A stretch of 64,000 bases of DNA from Venturia oleaginea (GCA_013176395.1 JABMLP010000014.1:1364001-1428000); one strand, 5' to 3'; positions 43,558-55,159 are shown, numbered from the stretch's first letter. Notes: a model not told the origin generated them from the sequence alone. Program-made: numbers and translations.

Positions 43558-44178
43558 TGGTAAATTGTGTTTCGTCGCCGCAGTGGCTTCGTTAATTCAG
43601 TGTACCCTTATTACGATATCAGTTTCACACTTGAACTCTGCTTATCCAAGATCGAAATCATTATATTTCTGGCCTCTTAAGCACATTATTTCGCCAGAAA
43701 CCTGACGACATCGATCTCGCTTTAGATTATTGGAATAGAAGTCAAGCAGTATCGAAGAGCAGAGAGCCGGTAATCCCGATGTGCCACCGCAAATTCCGGC
43801 TCCAAAACCAGTTGTAGCAGCTCCAAGCATGATCTAGCGGCAGACATGGATTTGTGAATCGTGAATCAAGCTTCAAGAAGCTTCGCATGTGCTTCGTTCA
43901 AGCTTCGGATGCAATTGTCCCGATCTTTTCAGAGTTGGCTAACCATTTACAGCATACCCTGAAAGTTTCTCGACAAGGATTGCGTGACAAAGACAGCTGG
44001 TATCAATCAATAACGATAAGATGATCGGCGGACATCAGCGCAATCTCGCATTCATCCCACCATGTTGCGTCCCAGGCATGAGGTCCAAGTTTGTTCCGAG
44101 GTCCTTCGTTGTCATTCTCGCGATAACAAGAGCTTCTCCAAGCAAGCAGCTTCGAAATCTGGTGCTTGATTGCTGAGC
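43558..44178. other. Intergenic region between P450 and permease genes
   Basis: No gene is supported. It holds the 3' flank of the P450 and the promoter of the permease, including direct CAAGCTTC repeats near 43868-43908. Confidence 0.4.
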
Positions 44179-45938
44179 ATGTCTCTGCAATCTGATGACA
44201 AGAATGTTACCGTCAGTGGTACTGCAGAGTCTAATGGGCAAGATTCTAGTATACATGAGGGCGACACCGCAGAGTATGCTGCAAATGGCAATGTCATCGA
44301 CGATGGGTTACAACGAGGTCTTAAGAACCGGCATTTGCAGATGATAGCATTTGGAGGAGTTGTTGGGTAAGAAACACACCTTAGTCACACCTTAGTTTTT
44401 CAAGAAGGCATGAGCTAAAAGACGCTGCCAGTGCATCCATCTGGTATGGAACTGGTTATGCCATCTCGTATACCGGACCCGTCGGTGCTTTGATATGTTT
44501 CTTCATCATTGGCGTTGATGTCTACTTCGTGATGCAAAGTCTGGGGGAAATGTCAACACTCTTCCCTATCCAAGGCGCCTTCGTCGAGCATGCAGGACGC
44601 TTCGTTGATCCAGCTATGGCATTCGCAATCGGCTGGAATTATTGGTATCTCTGGGTCACAAACCTCGCTGGGGACTACGTAAGATATTCATTCCCCTCAA
44701 TTACCTACCCAACCATTGACCTGTAGATCTAGAATTCAATATCCCTCATCATGGGCCTCTGGACCGACAAACTCCCAACGTACGCCTGGATCTTAATCGC
44801 CTGGGCCTTCTTCCAGTGCACCTCTCTCCTCGGCGTCGTCGTTTACGGCGAAATGGAATTCTGGCTCGCCTCATGGAAACTCCTCTGCGTCCTAGGCGGT
44901 TTCCTCATCGCCATTCTCATTAACACCGGCGCCATCGGCGGCGACTACATCGGCTTCCGTTTCTGGAAAACTCCCGGCCCCTTCGTAAATGGTATCAACG
45001 GATTCGGTCAAACCTTCGTCCTCGCAGCAGTCTACTATTGCGGAACCGAAATGCTCGCCCTCACAGCCGCAGAATCGAAAAATCCAAAGAGAGATTTACC
45101 AAGGGCAATTCGGCAGACCTTCAACCGCATCCTAATCATCTTCATCGGATTGGTTTTCTTCGCCGGATTGATCGTCCCTTCAAATAACAACCAGCTCCTA
45201 AACGGCTCCTCCAAATCAGGCAAATCACCCTGGACAATCGCCCTCGTCAAAGCCGGCTGGCCAGGCGCAGGAAATCTCCTAAACGTAGTCATGATCACAG
45301 CGCAACTCTCCTCGGTAAACAGCTGCATCTACGTCGCATCACGAACCCTCGTCTCCCTCGCCTCAACAGGCCGCGCACCGAGATTCTTCGCAAAAACAAC
45401 AGCAAACGGTGTCCCTGTCAACGCCATTGTTTTCTCGAATCTCTTGGGTCTCTTGTCACTGTTGAATTACACAGCCGGTCCGGGGAAGGTCTTCGGATAC
45501 CTCGTTGCTATTTCTGGGGCCGCGACATTCATTGCTTGGGGTTTTATTGGCGTGACACATATTCGTATGCGTCACGCCTGGACCCTGCAAGGCCACACGT
45601 TGCAAGAGTTACCATATCAAGCTCTTTTCTACCCTTACGGCGCTTACTTCGTCATCTTCATTAACTTTTTCTTGGTGTTTATTTCTGGGTATAGCGTTTT
45701 TATTGGCAGGTTCAATGCTGTGGATTTCGTGTTTGATTATGTCGTTATTGTTATTTTCATTGCGTTGTATGTGTTTTGGAAGTTCTATAAGAACACGACC
45801 TGGGTCAGATTGGAGGATATGGATTTGGTGAGTGGGAGAAAGGTGTATATGGAGAATGGGACTATTGACGTCGAGGGGGATGAAGAGGATAGGAAGGTGG
45901 CCTGGTATGTTAAGATCAAGAGGTTTGTGTTTAGCTGA
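44179..45938 (+). CDS. Amino-acid permease (APC superfamily, YAT type)
   Basis: Three exons: 44179-44366, 44432-44678 and 44733-45938, giving 546 residues. The second intron has two AG acceptors 6 bp apart; only the second avoids a stop (exon 3 begins NSISLIM). The first helix carries the APC signature: the N-terminal LQRGLKNRHLQMIAFGGVVG continues as ASIWYGTG after the first intron. About twelve membrane helices follow. The conserved AAESKNPKRDLPRAI loop and YVASRTLVSLASTGRAP are intact. It imports amino acids at the plasma membrane by proton symport. Its substrate cannot be predicted. Being next to a CYP504-like P450, it could bring in an aromatic amino acid. Confidence 0.9.
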
Positions 45939-46379
45939 ACACAATAGAGACATTATGATCCAGCTCAATGACCAAAATTCTCAGCCTCAATGTCCTCCCA
46001 AAGTCACCAAGTCTTTCCAGCGAGTAGAATCACTGTCACGATTCCCACCTTGCCAGGACATCGGCACAATTCCCGGCCGAGAACGCACTTCTCCATTCTC
46101 TTATCAGCCACCCAGAACTACCGGGACCGGGGATGATGCCGTCTCATCTATCCAACTCCGCCCTTCCGGCGTTCATGATGCTCGTCGAGCCCGCCTCCAC
46201 CTTCCAAAAGCCAGACATCCATGCCATCGCAGCAGGCATCGGACATGACAGTATCCACGTACCACGGCACCAACTTCAAAAACACCAATGACCAAGACAC
46301 CCTCAGTCAAGAATCAACAACAGCCAAAAAAAAAAAAAAAAAAGGGAGAAAAACCAGGACACTTACAACCACGAACACA
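45939..46379. other. Intergenic region upstream of the HAD hydrolase
   Basis: No separate gene is supported. An in-frame extension of the hydrolase frame reaches an ATG at 46221 but passes through a poly(A) run (about 46326-46343) coding for lysines, so it is probably 5' UTR. Confidence 0.4.
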
Positions 46380-47230
46380 ATGGACAACCAAATCACCCTC
46401 ACAACCCACATCGAAATCTCATCCAGCGAAGCCCCATCCCCCTCCAGCAAGGACAAGAAAAATATCGTCTTCGATGTCGTCGGAACCCTAATCTCCTACG
46501 ACAACTTCTACGACGCAGTCGAAGCACGTATCGGTGACCGCCTCCGATCTCAAGGCGTAAAACCACTCGGATTCGCAAATGCCTGGATGGAAAGTGCAGA
46601 GCGCGAATGCACTTTTCTAGAAATCAGTGGATCATACGTCCCTTTTTATAAAGTATTTCAACCGTTGTTTTACAGGACGTTGATGTTTCAGGGGGTTAAT
46701 GATGCACGGGGATTATTTAGGGAGGAAGATGCAGCCTTTTTGGTAAGCGAGTATAGGAATTTGAAAGCGAGGGAGGGTGTGAATGAATGTTTTGAGATAT
46801 TGAGGGAAGGTGGTTTTGAAGTCTGGGCGTTGACGAGTGGCGATGAAGAAAGGGTGACAGGGTATATTCAGAATAATGGTCTGGAACTGGAGATTGAAAA
46901 CGTGTTTTTTTGTGAGGCGTTAGGAGCGGGTAAACCTTATCCGATTGTATACCAACATTATCTGGAGAAATTCGAAGGGGATGGGGAGGTGTGGTTTGCA
47001 GCGGCGCATATGTGGGATTCGGCTGCTGCCAAAAGGAACGGGTATGTTGTTCTCTTTCCGACTTGGTGAGATTGATGGTGGGTCGTCTCAGTTACTGACG
47101 TTGTGATAGGTTCAAAGCTGCGTGGTGTTCGGTGTGGGAGAAAGAACCTGTCGCTGAGGTCTTCGGTGAGGTTGATGTTATCGGGGAGTCGCTGGTCGAT
47201 ATGGCGAGGAATATCGTAGCTGCACAATGA
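46380..47230 (+). CDS. Haloacid-dehalogenase-like hydrolase (type II)
   Basis: Two exons: 46380-47041 and 47110-47230, giving 260 residues from the ATG after the poly(A) run. The HAD motif I is NIVFDVVGTL with nucleophile Asp32. Motif II is LTSGDEERV, the Lys of motif III lies in GAGKPYPIVY, and the motif-IV-like segment is WFAAAHMWDSAAAKRNG, continued after the intron by FKAAWCSVWEKEP. This is the pattern of fungal L-2-haloacid dehalogenase-type proteins. The real substrate is unknown; many fungal members act on small phosphorylated or halogenated acids. The alternative upstream ATG at 46221 would add 53 poorly conserved residues. Confidence 0.85.
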
Positions 47231-47433
47231 TGATCCACCACGTCCGGGTCAATTTAGTGTATGTATCCGATAAGATAATCTCATCGAGATGACCAATACC
47301 AGCGACACCTCCAAAAGCTGCTATATGAATTGAATGGCGGATTGTAGAGGGCTTCCCAATGTAATTTTTGCCTGACTGTCCGGCCGAACCTAAAAGAAAA
47401 AGTAGTCAGTATTCTATCACCGTCGATACCTCA

Positions 47434-48370
47434 TCAACGAAAGCATATGGTACCTGCTGAAAAAGCGTGGGCTTTCTTGCATGATCGCAGTGTCCCCACA
47501 AGGTGAACTGCTCTCAGACCAACACCAAATCTACTTCTCAGAGATTTGATCGCTGCTTCGCTAAGGACCGCATGATCTGGGTCCATCAAATCAAATGGGG
47601 AGCGGAAAACGCCAGCTGATTTGGCCAACCGGTACAATGCAATACCCAAGCCCATTGAAACCAGCGATTAGCAAGCATCCTGCCCACGATTCTATGGTAA
47701 GATTCTGCGCGCGCTTAATATTCATCGAGCCTGCTCGCTAGCAAGAGACAACGGTACGCATTTGCGGATGGCGTTTTCTGTTATTGAGACCAGATCATTC
47801 AGAAGCTGTAGATCTTGTTTTGACAATTTTTTTCCCATCCACATAGCTTCTCCAAGCCATATCAGTGTTTCTTCAGCAGCTGAGTAGATGTCGCCCATGA
47901 TCTTGAATTGATGGTTTCGTTCTGTGATGCTTTATTGATGGATACAGATTTGGTCGATCCACAGATATCCTGTTCTGCATCGAGCTTGGAGGAAGGGCAG
48001 GCTCCGGCCAGACTATTGTTCAGTTTTATACCAATTCATGGCCCCTAAGTAGATGATACGCGTTGAGAGGATGGCGCCTTCTTCAAAGGTGTATGTATAA
48101 TTTCGCAGGAGTATGCCGAAGAGTCCTTCTTCCAAGGCCTGCGCAATTGATATCCGTTCGCGGTCACTTTCAGCAGCCTGATTTCATTGTCTTCTTGCAG
48201 AGCCTGATATCGATACTCTCTTGGGTCGAGAATGTGCACCTGACAGCGGGAGAATTGTGGTTGGTGAGGAAGGAGATGAGGGTGTCTGAATCTCAGGAAT
48301 ACTGTAATCTGTGATAGCAACGGAACATTCTCGCCGCTGGTGACCATTCGTAAGCGGAAAAATGCCAAAC
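47434..48370 (-). pseudogene. HET-domain (heterokaryon incompatibility) pseudogene
   Basis: Minus-strand fragments in order match a HET domain: EYRYQALQEDNEIRLLKV, then CEIIHTPLKKAPS, then in a shifted frame a weak ALSYVWG counterpart. YLWIDQICIHQ follows, directly interrupted by TAA, then IMGDIYSAAEETLIWLGE and a final piece (MGLGIALYRLAKSAG...) ending at 47434. HET domains are Toll/TIR-like modules that trigger cell death on non-self recognition. Several stops and frame changes, with no splice sites to remove them, show that the gene is dead. The downstream region typical of HET proteins is missing. Confidence 0.75.
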
Positions 48371-48900
48371 TGATATCAAGGTAGTACTACCTTGCTACTG
48401 GAAAAAGAGCTCCCAGCACGCTCATCCCTATGTTGCCTCTTTTCCATTCGTGTTAACCCATCATCCACCATACTCGCCGGGTCCAAGCTGTCCAGCATCG
48501 ATAACGCATTGGTGTAAGACGACATCAGGGTAGCTAGCTGAGGTGCTCCACATCTGCCAAAGTGGTTAAAGGCATGTCTGGGCCTCTACATGCTCAAGTC
48601 TACAACGTTCTCCGAGGCGCAGCGTTGTTGCAACAGCGCAATCTAGTCCAATGAGATTCGTGGTGAAACTGAGGGCTACCGAGTTCAAGGCTGGATTGAG
48701 TGATGAAGACAGACATATGGATTGACTTGTCAAATAGGGCGAGCGTCGTTGGCAAACTTTCATAGTATAGCGTAACGCGTAAGAAAGTATTACTGGCCAT
48801 TGTCACGTGCCACATTGAACTGGAATAGTATCTAAAGGTTGGCAGTAAGAACGAGGACATGAATGTAGTATAAGAAAGATTTTAATTGATAAGAAGGGAA
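48371..48900. other. Intergenic region, no supported gene
   Basis: It lies between the HET pseudogene and the 3' end of the dehydrogenase. Only short frames without domains are seen. Confidence 0.4.
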
Positions 48901-50190
48901 TTACTCCTTCCCACCCATGTATCTATACACAACAGAGAAGTCCTTCGTCTTCAGCTTTGCATCTGCCTGCACTTCATCATAGATCTGCTTAGCCACAGGA
49001 CCCATCCTGTTCTTGATTCCAAACTCGTCACAAGCTGTGAGAGCTAGCCTCAAATCCTTGTTCATCAACGAGACACCGAAACCACCATCGTAATCACGAC
49101 TGGCTGGACTTGTCTCGATGACACCAGGAACAGGGTTGTTGACTTCCGAAGGCCAGCATTTGCCAGTTGCCGTATTGATCATTCCAGCGAGGGCTTTGGG
49201 ATCCAGGCCCCATTGTACGCCCATGTTCATTGCCTCGCAAGTCGCGATATTATTCAATGCCAACAAGTAGTTGTTGGCAAGTTTAGCTTTCAGGCCAGCA
49301 CCTTGAGCCCCCATGTGCAAGACTCGCTTTCCCATCATGGAGAGTACCTCTGTTGCACGAGGGATGAGATCATCAGCACCACCAATCATGAAAGTAAGGG
49401 TTCCAGCTCCAGCGCCGACCACACCACCAGACATTGGCGCATCAACGAACTTGCCTTGCCCAGTCGAGGTGATGGAGCGCGAGACCTCTCCTGAGGTCAT
49501 TGGATCGATGGTCGATGTATCAAGAAAGAGCCGTTCTTGCTCGAGAGCTATTTCTTGGTTTAATCCTTCAAGCATAGCCCTGTAGACATACTTGACGTGT
49601 TGCGGCTCTGGTAAAGCTGTGATGATGGTAGACAATTGGAGAATTAGCAACATTCTCGAAACGTAGTGAAAGCAATGAGCAGTAGTGTTGGGTTTATCAG
49701 AGGATTGGCTGTAATTTTGTAAAATCAGGGTAAGAGGACCTCGCATATTGCAGCTCGCGTCGCTCTCCAACTTAGTCATGGATAGAACAATTGTGGATCA
49801 TCATTGGAAGGAGGGTGTGAGGTGAGAGTTGTGCAAACGTACCGATTGTTCTGCAATAGTTCGTGCACTATCAGAGGCGATGACATTGAAGCCCGAAAGT
49901 TCTTCTACAAACTTCTTGACAGCATTTTTGTTCACATCCTGGACCATGAGAACATCATCAGCAGAAATCTTCTCTCGCAAGTTTTTGGCCATTCGGTATC
50001 CTAATGAATTGTCAATGAGCAGCACGTGATAATGCCTTTAAGATCGCATACCCATTTGACCCAAGCCTATGAATCCCCATGTTGCTTGCTGTGACGGAGT
50101 ACTCGAGAAACATCTCCGCGGCACGAACTGGGACCTCGCTGCAATCACATTACGCCGTGAGGACGAAGCCAAACTCGATGCCACCCTCAT
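48901..50190 (-). CDS. 3-hydroxyisobutyrate dehydrogenase, mitochondrial
   Basis: The start is the ATG at 50188-50190. Exon 1 (50190-50052) encodes an Arg/Ser-rich mitochondrial presequence (MRVASSLASSSRRNVIAARS) and the start of the Rossmann motif GFIGLGQMG. Exon 2 (50000-49843) continues YRMAKNLREK. The last exon ends at 48901 and contains STIITALPEPQHVK, the substrate-binding DAPMSGGVVGAGAGTL and the catalytic Lys region GLKAKLANNYLLA. The enzyme oxidises 3-hydroxyisobutyrate to methylmalonate semialdehyde in valine breakdown. The 5' border of the last exon, between 49842 and about 49645, is unresolved: no AG fits the phase just before STIIT, so a small exon or an assembly error is possible. 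Confidence 0.85.
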
Positions 50191-50661
50191 TATAATATTG
50201 ATCTTGTTGTAAGGGCGTCTGTGAGCTATGGGCAATAGGATTGCAAATGGATGTAGGTGAGGAGGTCGGTGTTACGGGCCGAGTGTAACCGTTTGGAGGA
50301 GGGGTTTGAAGTCAGCGACTCAGCGCGACAGTCGGAAACTGGTCATGTGTGTGGGAATGCCTTCAACAGGCACGCAGATGGTGCCATCATGATGGCAAAC
50401 TGTATGCAAGCGGAAGACATGATCCGAGCCGGTTGTTTGTGGAGGAGAAAAAAGTGCGGAAAAACTTTGCCTGTGAAGCTTGGAAGCGCCAAGAATGTGG
50501 AAGCGGGCTGCACGTGATACAAGAACAGACAAACTCCGATTCCGTCCCATTTGTTCATCAACTCCCATGAGTATCATTATTATTGGTGAAATATACAATA
50601 TGTGCTGACTCAATCGACAGTGCTTCAGTGATTTTCTAGCTCAGAACGAATACACGATCCT
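50191..50661. other. Intergenic region upstream of the dehydrogenase
   Basis: No gene is supported. The 50191 side is the promoter of the dehydrogenase. Confidence 0.4.
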
Positions 50662-51697
50662 CTACTTGATCCGTTCAACTTCCTTACTATTGGCTGACAG
50701 CAATTCATCGGCTTGAGGATATCTCTTGAGAATAGAGCAGATCTTATTCTCACGCCTGGCGACCCCTTCGAGAAGCTCTTTGCATCTTGTGGCCGCCTCA
50801 TACGTTCTTTGCAAGTTGTCAAACGTCTCGCGGAGTGTGGTGCAGATTCGCATTACTTCTTGGTGTAGTGAGATAAAGTTTGCCCGAATCGTCAAGTAAT
50901 TCGTCCGTTCTCCCATGGCCATGCGTGTCTTCAGAGGTACAATGACTCGCTCTCTCAATTTCCTCTCGGCCAGTGACAAGGCCCTTTTCGCGTTGGCTGT
51001 TGCTTGATTAGCGATGGTTCATGCAATCCGGGACACAAGTACGCACCATCTGCTTCCAGCCATTTCTGGTCAGCGACGACCTCTCGCATTTGCTTCAGTG
51101 GATCATCACTCAGGTCTCGTACCCTCACGTCAGCCACCGTCGGTCTATCCATCTCTTCGATACCTCCGAAAAGTTCTTTGTCAAGCTCAAGCTCATCGCC
51201 TCGGAGGCGAAAGTGCCCTTTGCTTGCAAGAATCTCAATTGATTGCTCCCGGCGAGCGATCTCTCAAACGATTAGACGAGCCTGATGATAATTTTCGCGA
51301 ACAGCCGAGACGGCATTGATAATCTCGACGCGACGCGACGAGACATGGACTCTTGGTCTCTCCTTTCCGCTGTTAAATCTCGGTATTTGGGCAGCTGTCC
51401 TACCTCCACCGTGGATGCTCCTGAACAGACGATGAGTACGCCATTTGTTGCGTCATCTCTCCAGTATCTCCGTGATGGTCGTCTTCTAGGACGACAGAGG
51501 TCGTGTTCTGATTTGCTGCTGGATTTTGAGCTAAACGTTGAGCTTGAGGCAACGCTGGATAGTGCTGTTCGCGGGAACTGTGCGCACTGCGGTGGCTGTG
51601 GTTTGAGTGCTTTGAGCTTGAGGAGAGTTTGTTTGCCAGCCTTGGAAAGGGCCCATCGACGTCCGAGTAGCTCCAATTCTTCAATGAGGGACGGCAT
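50662..51697 (-). CDS. Uncharacterised multi-exon alpha-helical protein
   Basis: The 3' half is clear. A frame giving EILASKGHFRLRGDELELDK and MDRPTVADVRVRDLSDDPLK runs to a 52-bp GT-AG intron (GTGCGT...CAACAG, about 51011-50960). It continues as ANAKRALSLAERKLRERV and a long helical tail to the stop at 50662. The spliced codon (G/CC, Ala) keeps the frame. The 5' half is uncertain: the likely start is ATG 51697 (MPSLIEELELLGRRWALSK), with one or more introns before ARREQSIEIL, and all three frames are partly open there. The product is charged and probably coiled-coil. No known domain is recognised. Confidence 0.5.
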
Positions 51698-52746
51698 TGT
51701 TGAAGATTTTGCGATGCTGATTGATCTACCAGGCATTATGGTTAAAATACTCATGATGGTCGGTAACAAGGCTAGGTTGTTCGTTTCCAACTGTGGAGGA
51801 ATGTAAGGGATTATTATGCAAGGGGGACTCGCCAAACCACTCCTATCTATTTGCCAATACTAATTGACCTTTCAGATACTTAGCTCAAATCAAGGCAATG
51901 GAATACAATCGAGCAACAACATTATAAGAACGTGGCCAAAATCTCTGCACAGCAAGCCTCCAACCAGTTGTCTCATAACTAACCAGCGTCTTCATCTTGC
52001 CAAGCGAGACCTATCATTGTGGGCTCATTCACCACACACTTGGAATTTTGGTCGTCGCAAGGAGATTGGGGACCCGACCCCCACGCAATTGGAATTGGCA
52101 AATTATTAGTTGCGGCGATGTGACTTCTCCTCCAACAGAGTGTTGCAACCGAGTCACCATGACTGCCTAGCACGTGCAGCTTCGCACTGTAGCTCTGCAG
52201 CGTAGCGTTACATTGTAGCTTTTCTGCGTATAATAGGTCTATCACTGGCAAGCAACTAAATAATTTCAAACAATCTTGCTGATGGGCAGATCTGCTTTGC
52301 CACAAAGGCATGATGCAAAACGCGACGTTCTCGACATCGCGTCGATGACAATACATGCCAGTATTTCTTCTAGTATTGTTACGCTCGGCCTATAATTCAT
52401 CCTGCGGCCAAAAACAGTTGATCCCATTGATCTCATGATCGATGCTACTAGGTTTCTAGCAATTCGATCACGAGAAGCTAAGAGCATTTTCCCGAGAACA
52501 GCACTGAATTCAGGGACCTCATTTTGAGATGCAAGTTGGACATCTGAAAAGGTAGAAAGCGACATTGATTGACGTCGAGAAATAGTGCGATGAAAGATGT
52601 CTGACGCGCGGAAATTCCCAAAGCAACAAGCCTTCTTAACCCATTGCGTGCTAGAAAGTATGTAAAATTCCACCGTCCACTTTTCGTGACAACTACCGAA
52701 GGAAACTTACACGCTCATTCCTCAGCCACCGTTGTCTGATCAAAAG
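51698..52746. other. Intergenic region, possible short gene fragment
   Basis: A minus-strand frame with ATG near 52564 (MSLSTFSDVQLASQNEVPEF) reaches a stop at 52266 but shows no recognisable domain. It could be a decayed gene. The rest shows nothing. Confidence 0.35.
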
Positions 52747-53070
52747 ATGGCGTCGCCATTCCTCCGACTCCCGCAAGAAATTCGCGACATGATTCTCGAA
52801 TACGCGATCTCTTCAAGTCAGCCCTCCAAAGGATTGAGAGATCAAAGCTCAATTGGAAAAATGGAACGAAACGATGCGTGGTCATTTGGCCCACCTGTTC
52901 TACGCCCACTGGTTCTGTAGTAGAGGAGGGCAGCAACAGTCGTCTTTATGCCATTTGGCATTATAAGCGTTACTTCAAGTCAATACGCACTTCGTCACAG
53001 ACTTTCAACACTATGCGCAGGCTAGAAATTCCCGAGAGTCTCGAGCTCGATATCATGCGTGTTCAAGAAT
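52747..53070 (+). pseudogene. 2EXR/F-box-like N-terminal domain, frame broken
   Basis: The ATG at 52747 opens MASPFLRLPQEIRDMILEYA, the typical start of the fungal 2EXR/F-box-like family. The frame stops at 52918-52920 after FGPPVLRPLVL. Sequence in another frame (GSVVEEGSNSRLYAIWHYKR) continues protein-like to about 53070. No intron joins the two, so this is probably a pseudogene or carries a sequence error. Such domains occur in many uncharacterised fungal proteins. Confidence 0.45.
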
Positions 53071-53191
53071 ATTAGCTGTGGAGCACCTGGACGAAAATGT
53101 TCCCGACATCCCTCTTCCCGAATCACAGTCGCGTCCGAACGAACTTCCACATCCTGCGCAGAACGAAATTATATCGCGAGTTGGGTAGAGG

Positions 53192-53750
53192 TCAGTATGA
53201 ATTTTGTCTTGACGATGGGATCGCACCCGATATTGTCTGGCCTATGCTCTGGATTCCGGACTCCATGCGCGTCTTCAGTTCTTCAAGCTCGAAGTATCGT
53301 ACTGGTTCGCCATCGTCGTCTCCACCTTGGAGATATGACGTGTACTTTACCCATACGAGTTTCGGTTGCGCTGCTTGCGCTGCGGAAGGGTCGGAATGGG
53401 GGAACACGGTGCCGAGATAGTGCTCGCCGTCTGGCTTTGGTGTGTTGAAGTCTCGAAATGTGTGACACGTTTTGGTGGAGAGGGATATCGGCTTGCTGAC
53501 AGTTAATCGAGCAGTAGAGAATAGAGTTGCAGGTACCACGAGGGATTTTGCCCGCCTTGTGGCAATTAGCACATGAGGTACTTATCTTGTAGTAAGGTTG
53601 AATGTCACTGTTATGCACCAGAGATTCTGGATTCTTAAAACTGGGTTCGGAAGAGTGGTAAGTCGCGAATGAACATCTATGGCCCTCCATCAAAGCACCA
53701 CTTCGAGGCTTATATCCACTAGCATGGCAGCTTTGTCTATTTGCGTCCAT
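53192..53750 (-). pseudogene. MYND-finger protein, frameshifted
   Basis: The ATG at 53748-53750 leads to a MYND-type zinc finger: STSCANCHKAGKIPRG, then YCSINCQQADIPLH. Right after the His the frame changes by one base to KTCHTFRDFNTPKPDG and then VKYTSYLQGGDDDGEPVRYF, ending at 53192. The second frame supplies the final Cys of the finger and the conserved C-terminal segment, so a single-base indel splits the gene. MYND fingers mediate protein-protein contacts. A related MYND gene lies directly upstream in the same orientation (53865-54230). Confidence 0.6.
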
Positions 53751-53864
53751 GAAGACAGATTATTACCTTGTATATTCCGATCATCTCCTATGCCAACCAA
53801 AATTGCCCCTCAATTGTCCAGCAATTTCCGGTCACAAGGCGAGAGTATCGCGCTCCAAAAACAG

Positions 53865-54230
53865 TCAGACAGACTCGAAGCCCAAGGCCTCAAAAATGGC
53901 CCTGCCGTCAAGAGTCGGCCCATCTTTCTCAGTCTCGTCGCTCGTTTTAACGTGAAAGAGGATCGGCTTAGGAGGTGACGCTAGACTGCCATCTATTGCG
54001 GGAAAAATGATTGCGGTGGTGTGACCTTCTGGTTTCTGTGTGGTTTCGTAATCTGCAAAAGTCTTGCAGACGAGTTTGTGAAGTCGGTCTTTCTCTCTGT
54101 AATCTTGGCTGCAGTAAACGATGTGCCTGCAATCCATAAAAGGCACCACTTTGAAATATTCTCTTCCATTTATGCGTTGTAGCTTTTTGGGACAGTATGC
54201 ACAAGGCGGAGCAAATGTGTGTTCTGACAT
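53865..54230 (-). CDS. Short MYND-finger protein, 121 residues
   Basis: The ATG at 54228-54230 opens MSEHTFAPPCAYCPKKLQRI. The MYND finger is CAYC...DCRHIVYCSQDYREKDRLHKLVC, with all zinc ligands, followed by TFADYETTQKPEGHTTAIIF. It ends at 53865 (FEALGFESV), shorter than most fungal MYND proteins, so it may be a truncated paralogue of the neighbouring gene. No enzymatic domain is visible. Confidence 0.6.
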   Translation of the reverse strand: MSEHTFAPPCAYCPKKLQRINGREYFKVVPFMDCRHIVYCSQDYREKDRLHKLVCKTFADYETTQKPEGHTTAIIFPAIDGSLASPPKPILFHVKTSDETEKDGPTLDGRAIFEALGFESV

Positions 54231-54482
54231 CTTGTTGAGGATGAACTCGGTCGATTTTTACAATTGGAGGAAGTGCATTGATTGAATATACAAGTATGCT
54301 AGAGGCAGACTTGCACTTATCAGATGGTTGATTGTCTATGGGCAAACAGCATCTATAAGTCAATTGTCTTTGCTACCTTCTTCCACCTCACAGCATCCAA
54401 CAGGTCGCTGTGGAAGAAAAAATAAGGCGCCTTGACTTGACACAATTGTAGGAATTCCGATACAAATCTGTGAGTGAGTGAA

Positions 54483-54914
54483 TTACTCTTTCGGGCCCCA
54501 GAGTTCCCAAGCTTCGACTTCGATAATACATTTAAACACCGGTGCCCCGCTCAACGACGTGTACTTCTGGCCGACCATGACCAATAAAGGGTGGAATCTC
54601 TGTAAATTTGATAGGTAAGACGGTGTAAGAATATATTCTGTCTGTGACTTGACTGTTGAAATTTCTCGCCGTATTTGACCGGGCATGTTTTGCATTCTGC
54701 CGAACTTGGCTTTTGACATGGGGAGCAATTTTTGTGAAGTCGTATCATCAACGACGACCAACTCCCAGGCCTCAAACTTAGATTATTTGGCAAACTATGC
54801 ATGGAGAGGACTGATTACTACTGAATGCAATCTAACAATCCCGGTAGGACGAGAAAGCTGGGCGGTCCGTAGTCTGTGCACCTCTTCGCAGCTCAACGAA
54901 TGGCCGTAAGCCAT
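54483..54914 (-). CDS. Small protein of unknown function, two exons
   Basis: The ATG at 54912-54914 opens MAYGHSLSCEEVHRLRTAQL. After RLHS the frame meets TAG and TAA within a 45-bp stretch that begins GTAGTAATC and ends TAATCTAAG. Treating that as an intron joins it to KFEAWELVVVDDTTSQKLLP and runs to the stop at 54483, for 128 residues. EAWEL occurs again near the C-terminus (EVEAWELWGPKE). No known family is recognised. The very short intron makes the model tentative. Confidence 0.4.
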
Positions 54915-55159
54915 CTCGCGGACTTGTTATGGGGATAGTAGGTAATAGTTTGAATTTTGTGACTGCGCAATACAGTTCAGAGCCATTGGTTTCGATTTGA
55001 GTAGGCAGACTGAATGAGTATACCTCAAACTTCCATAGACTTAAACAGTATTAGCTCTAACCCCAATCTTTATGCCGAAAACCCATGATCCCTCCTGATT
55101 CGGGAATCTATCATACCACTCTTTAACGCCAATACCATTTTCAGTACTCCATTCCTTCC

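Noticed and set aside
46221..46379. Upstream ATG of the HAD hydrolase
   Set aside because: The extension passes through a poly(A) run and is unlike the family N-terminus.
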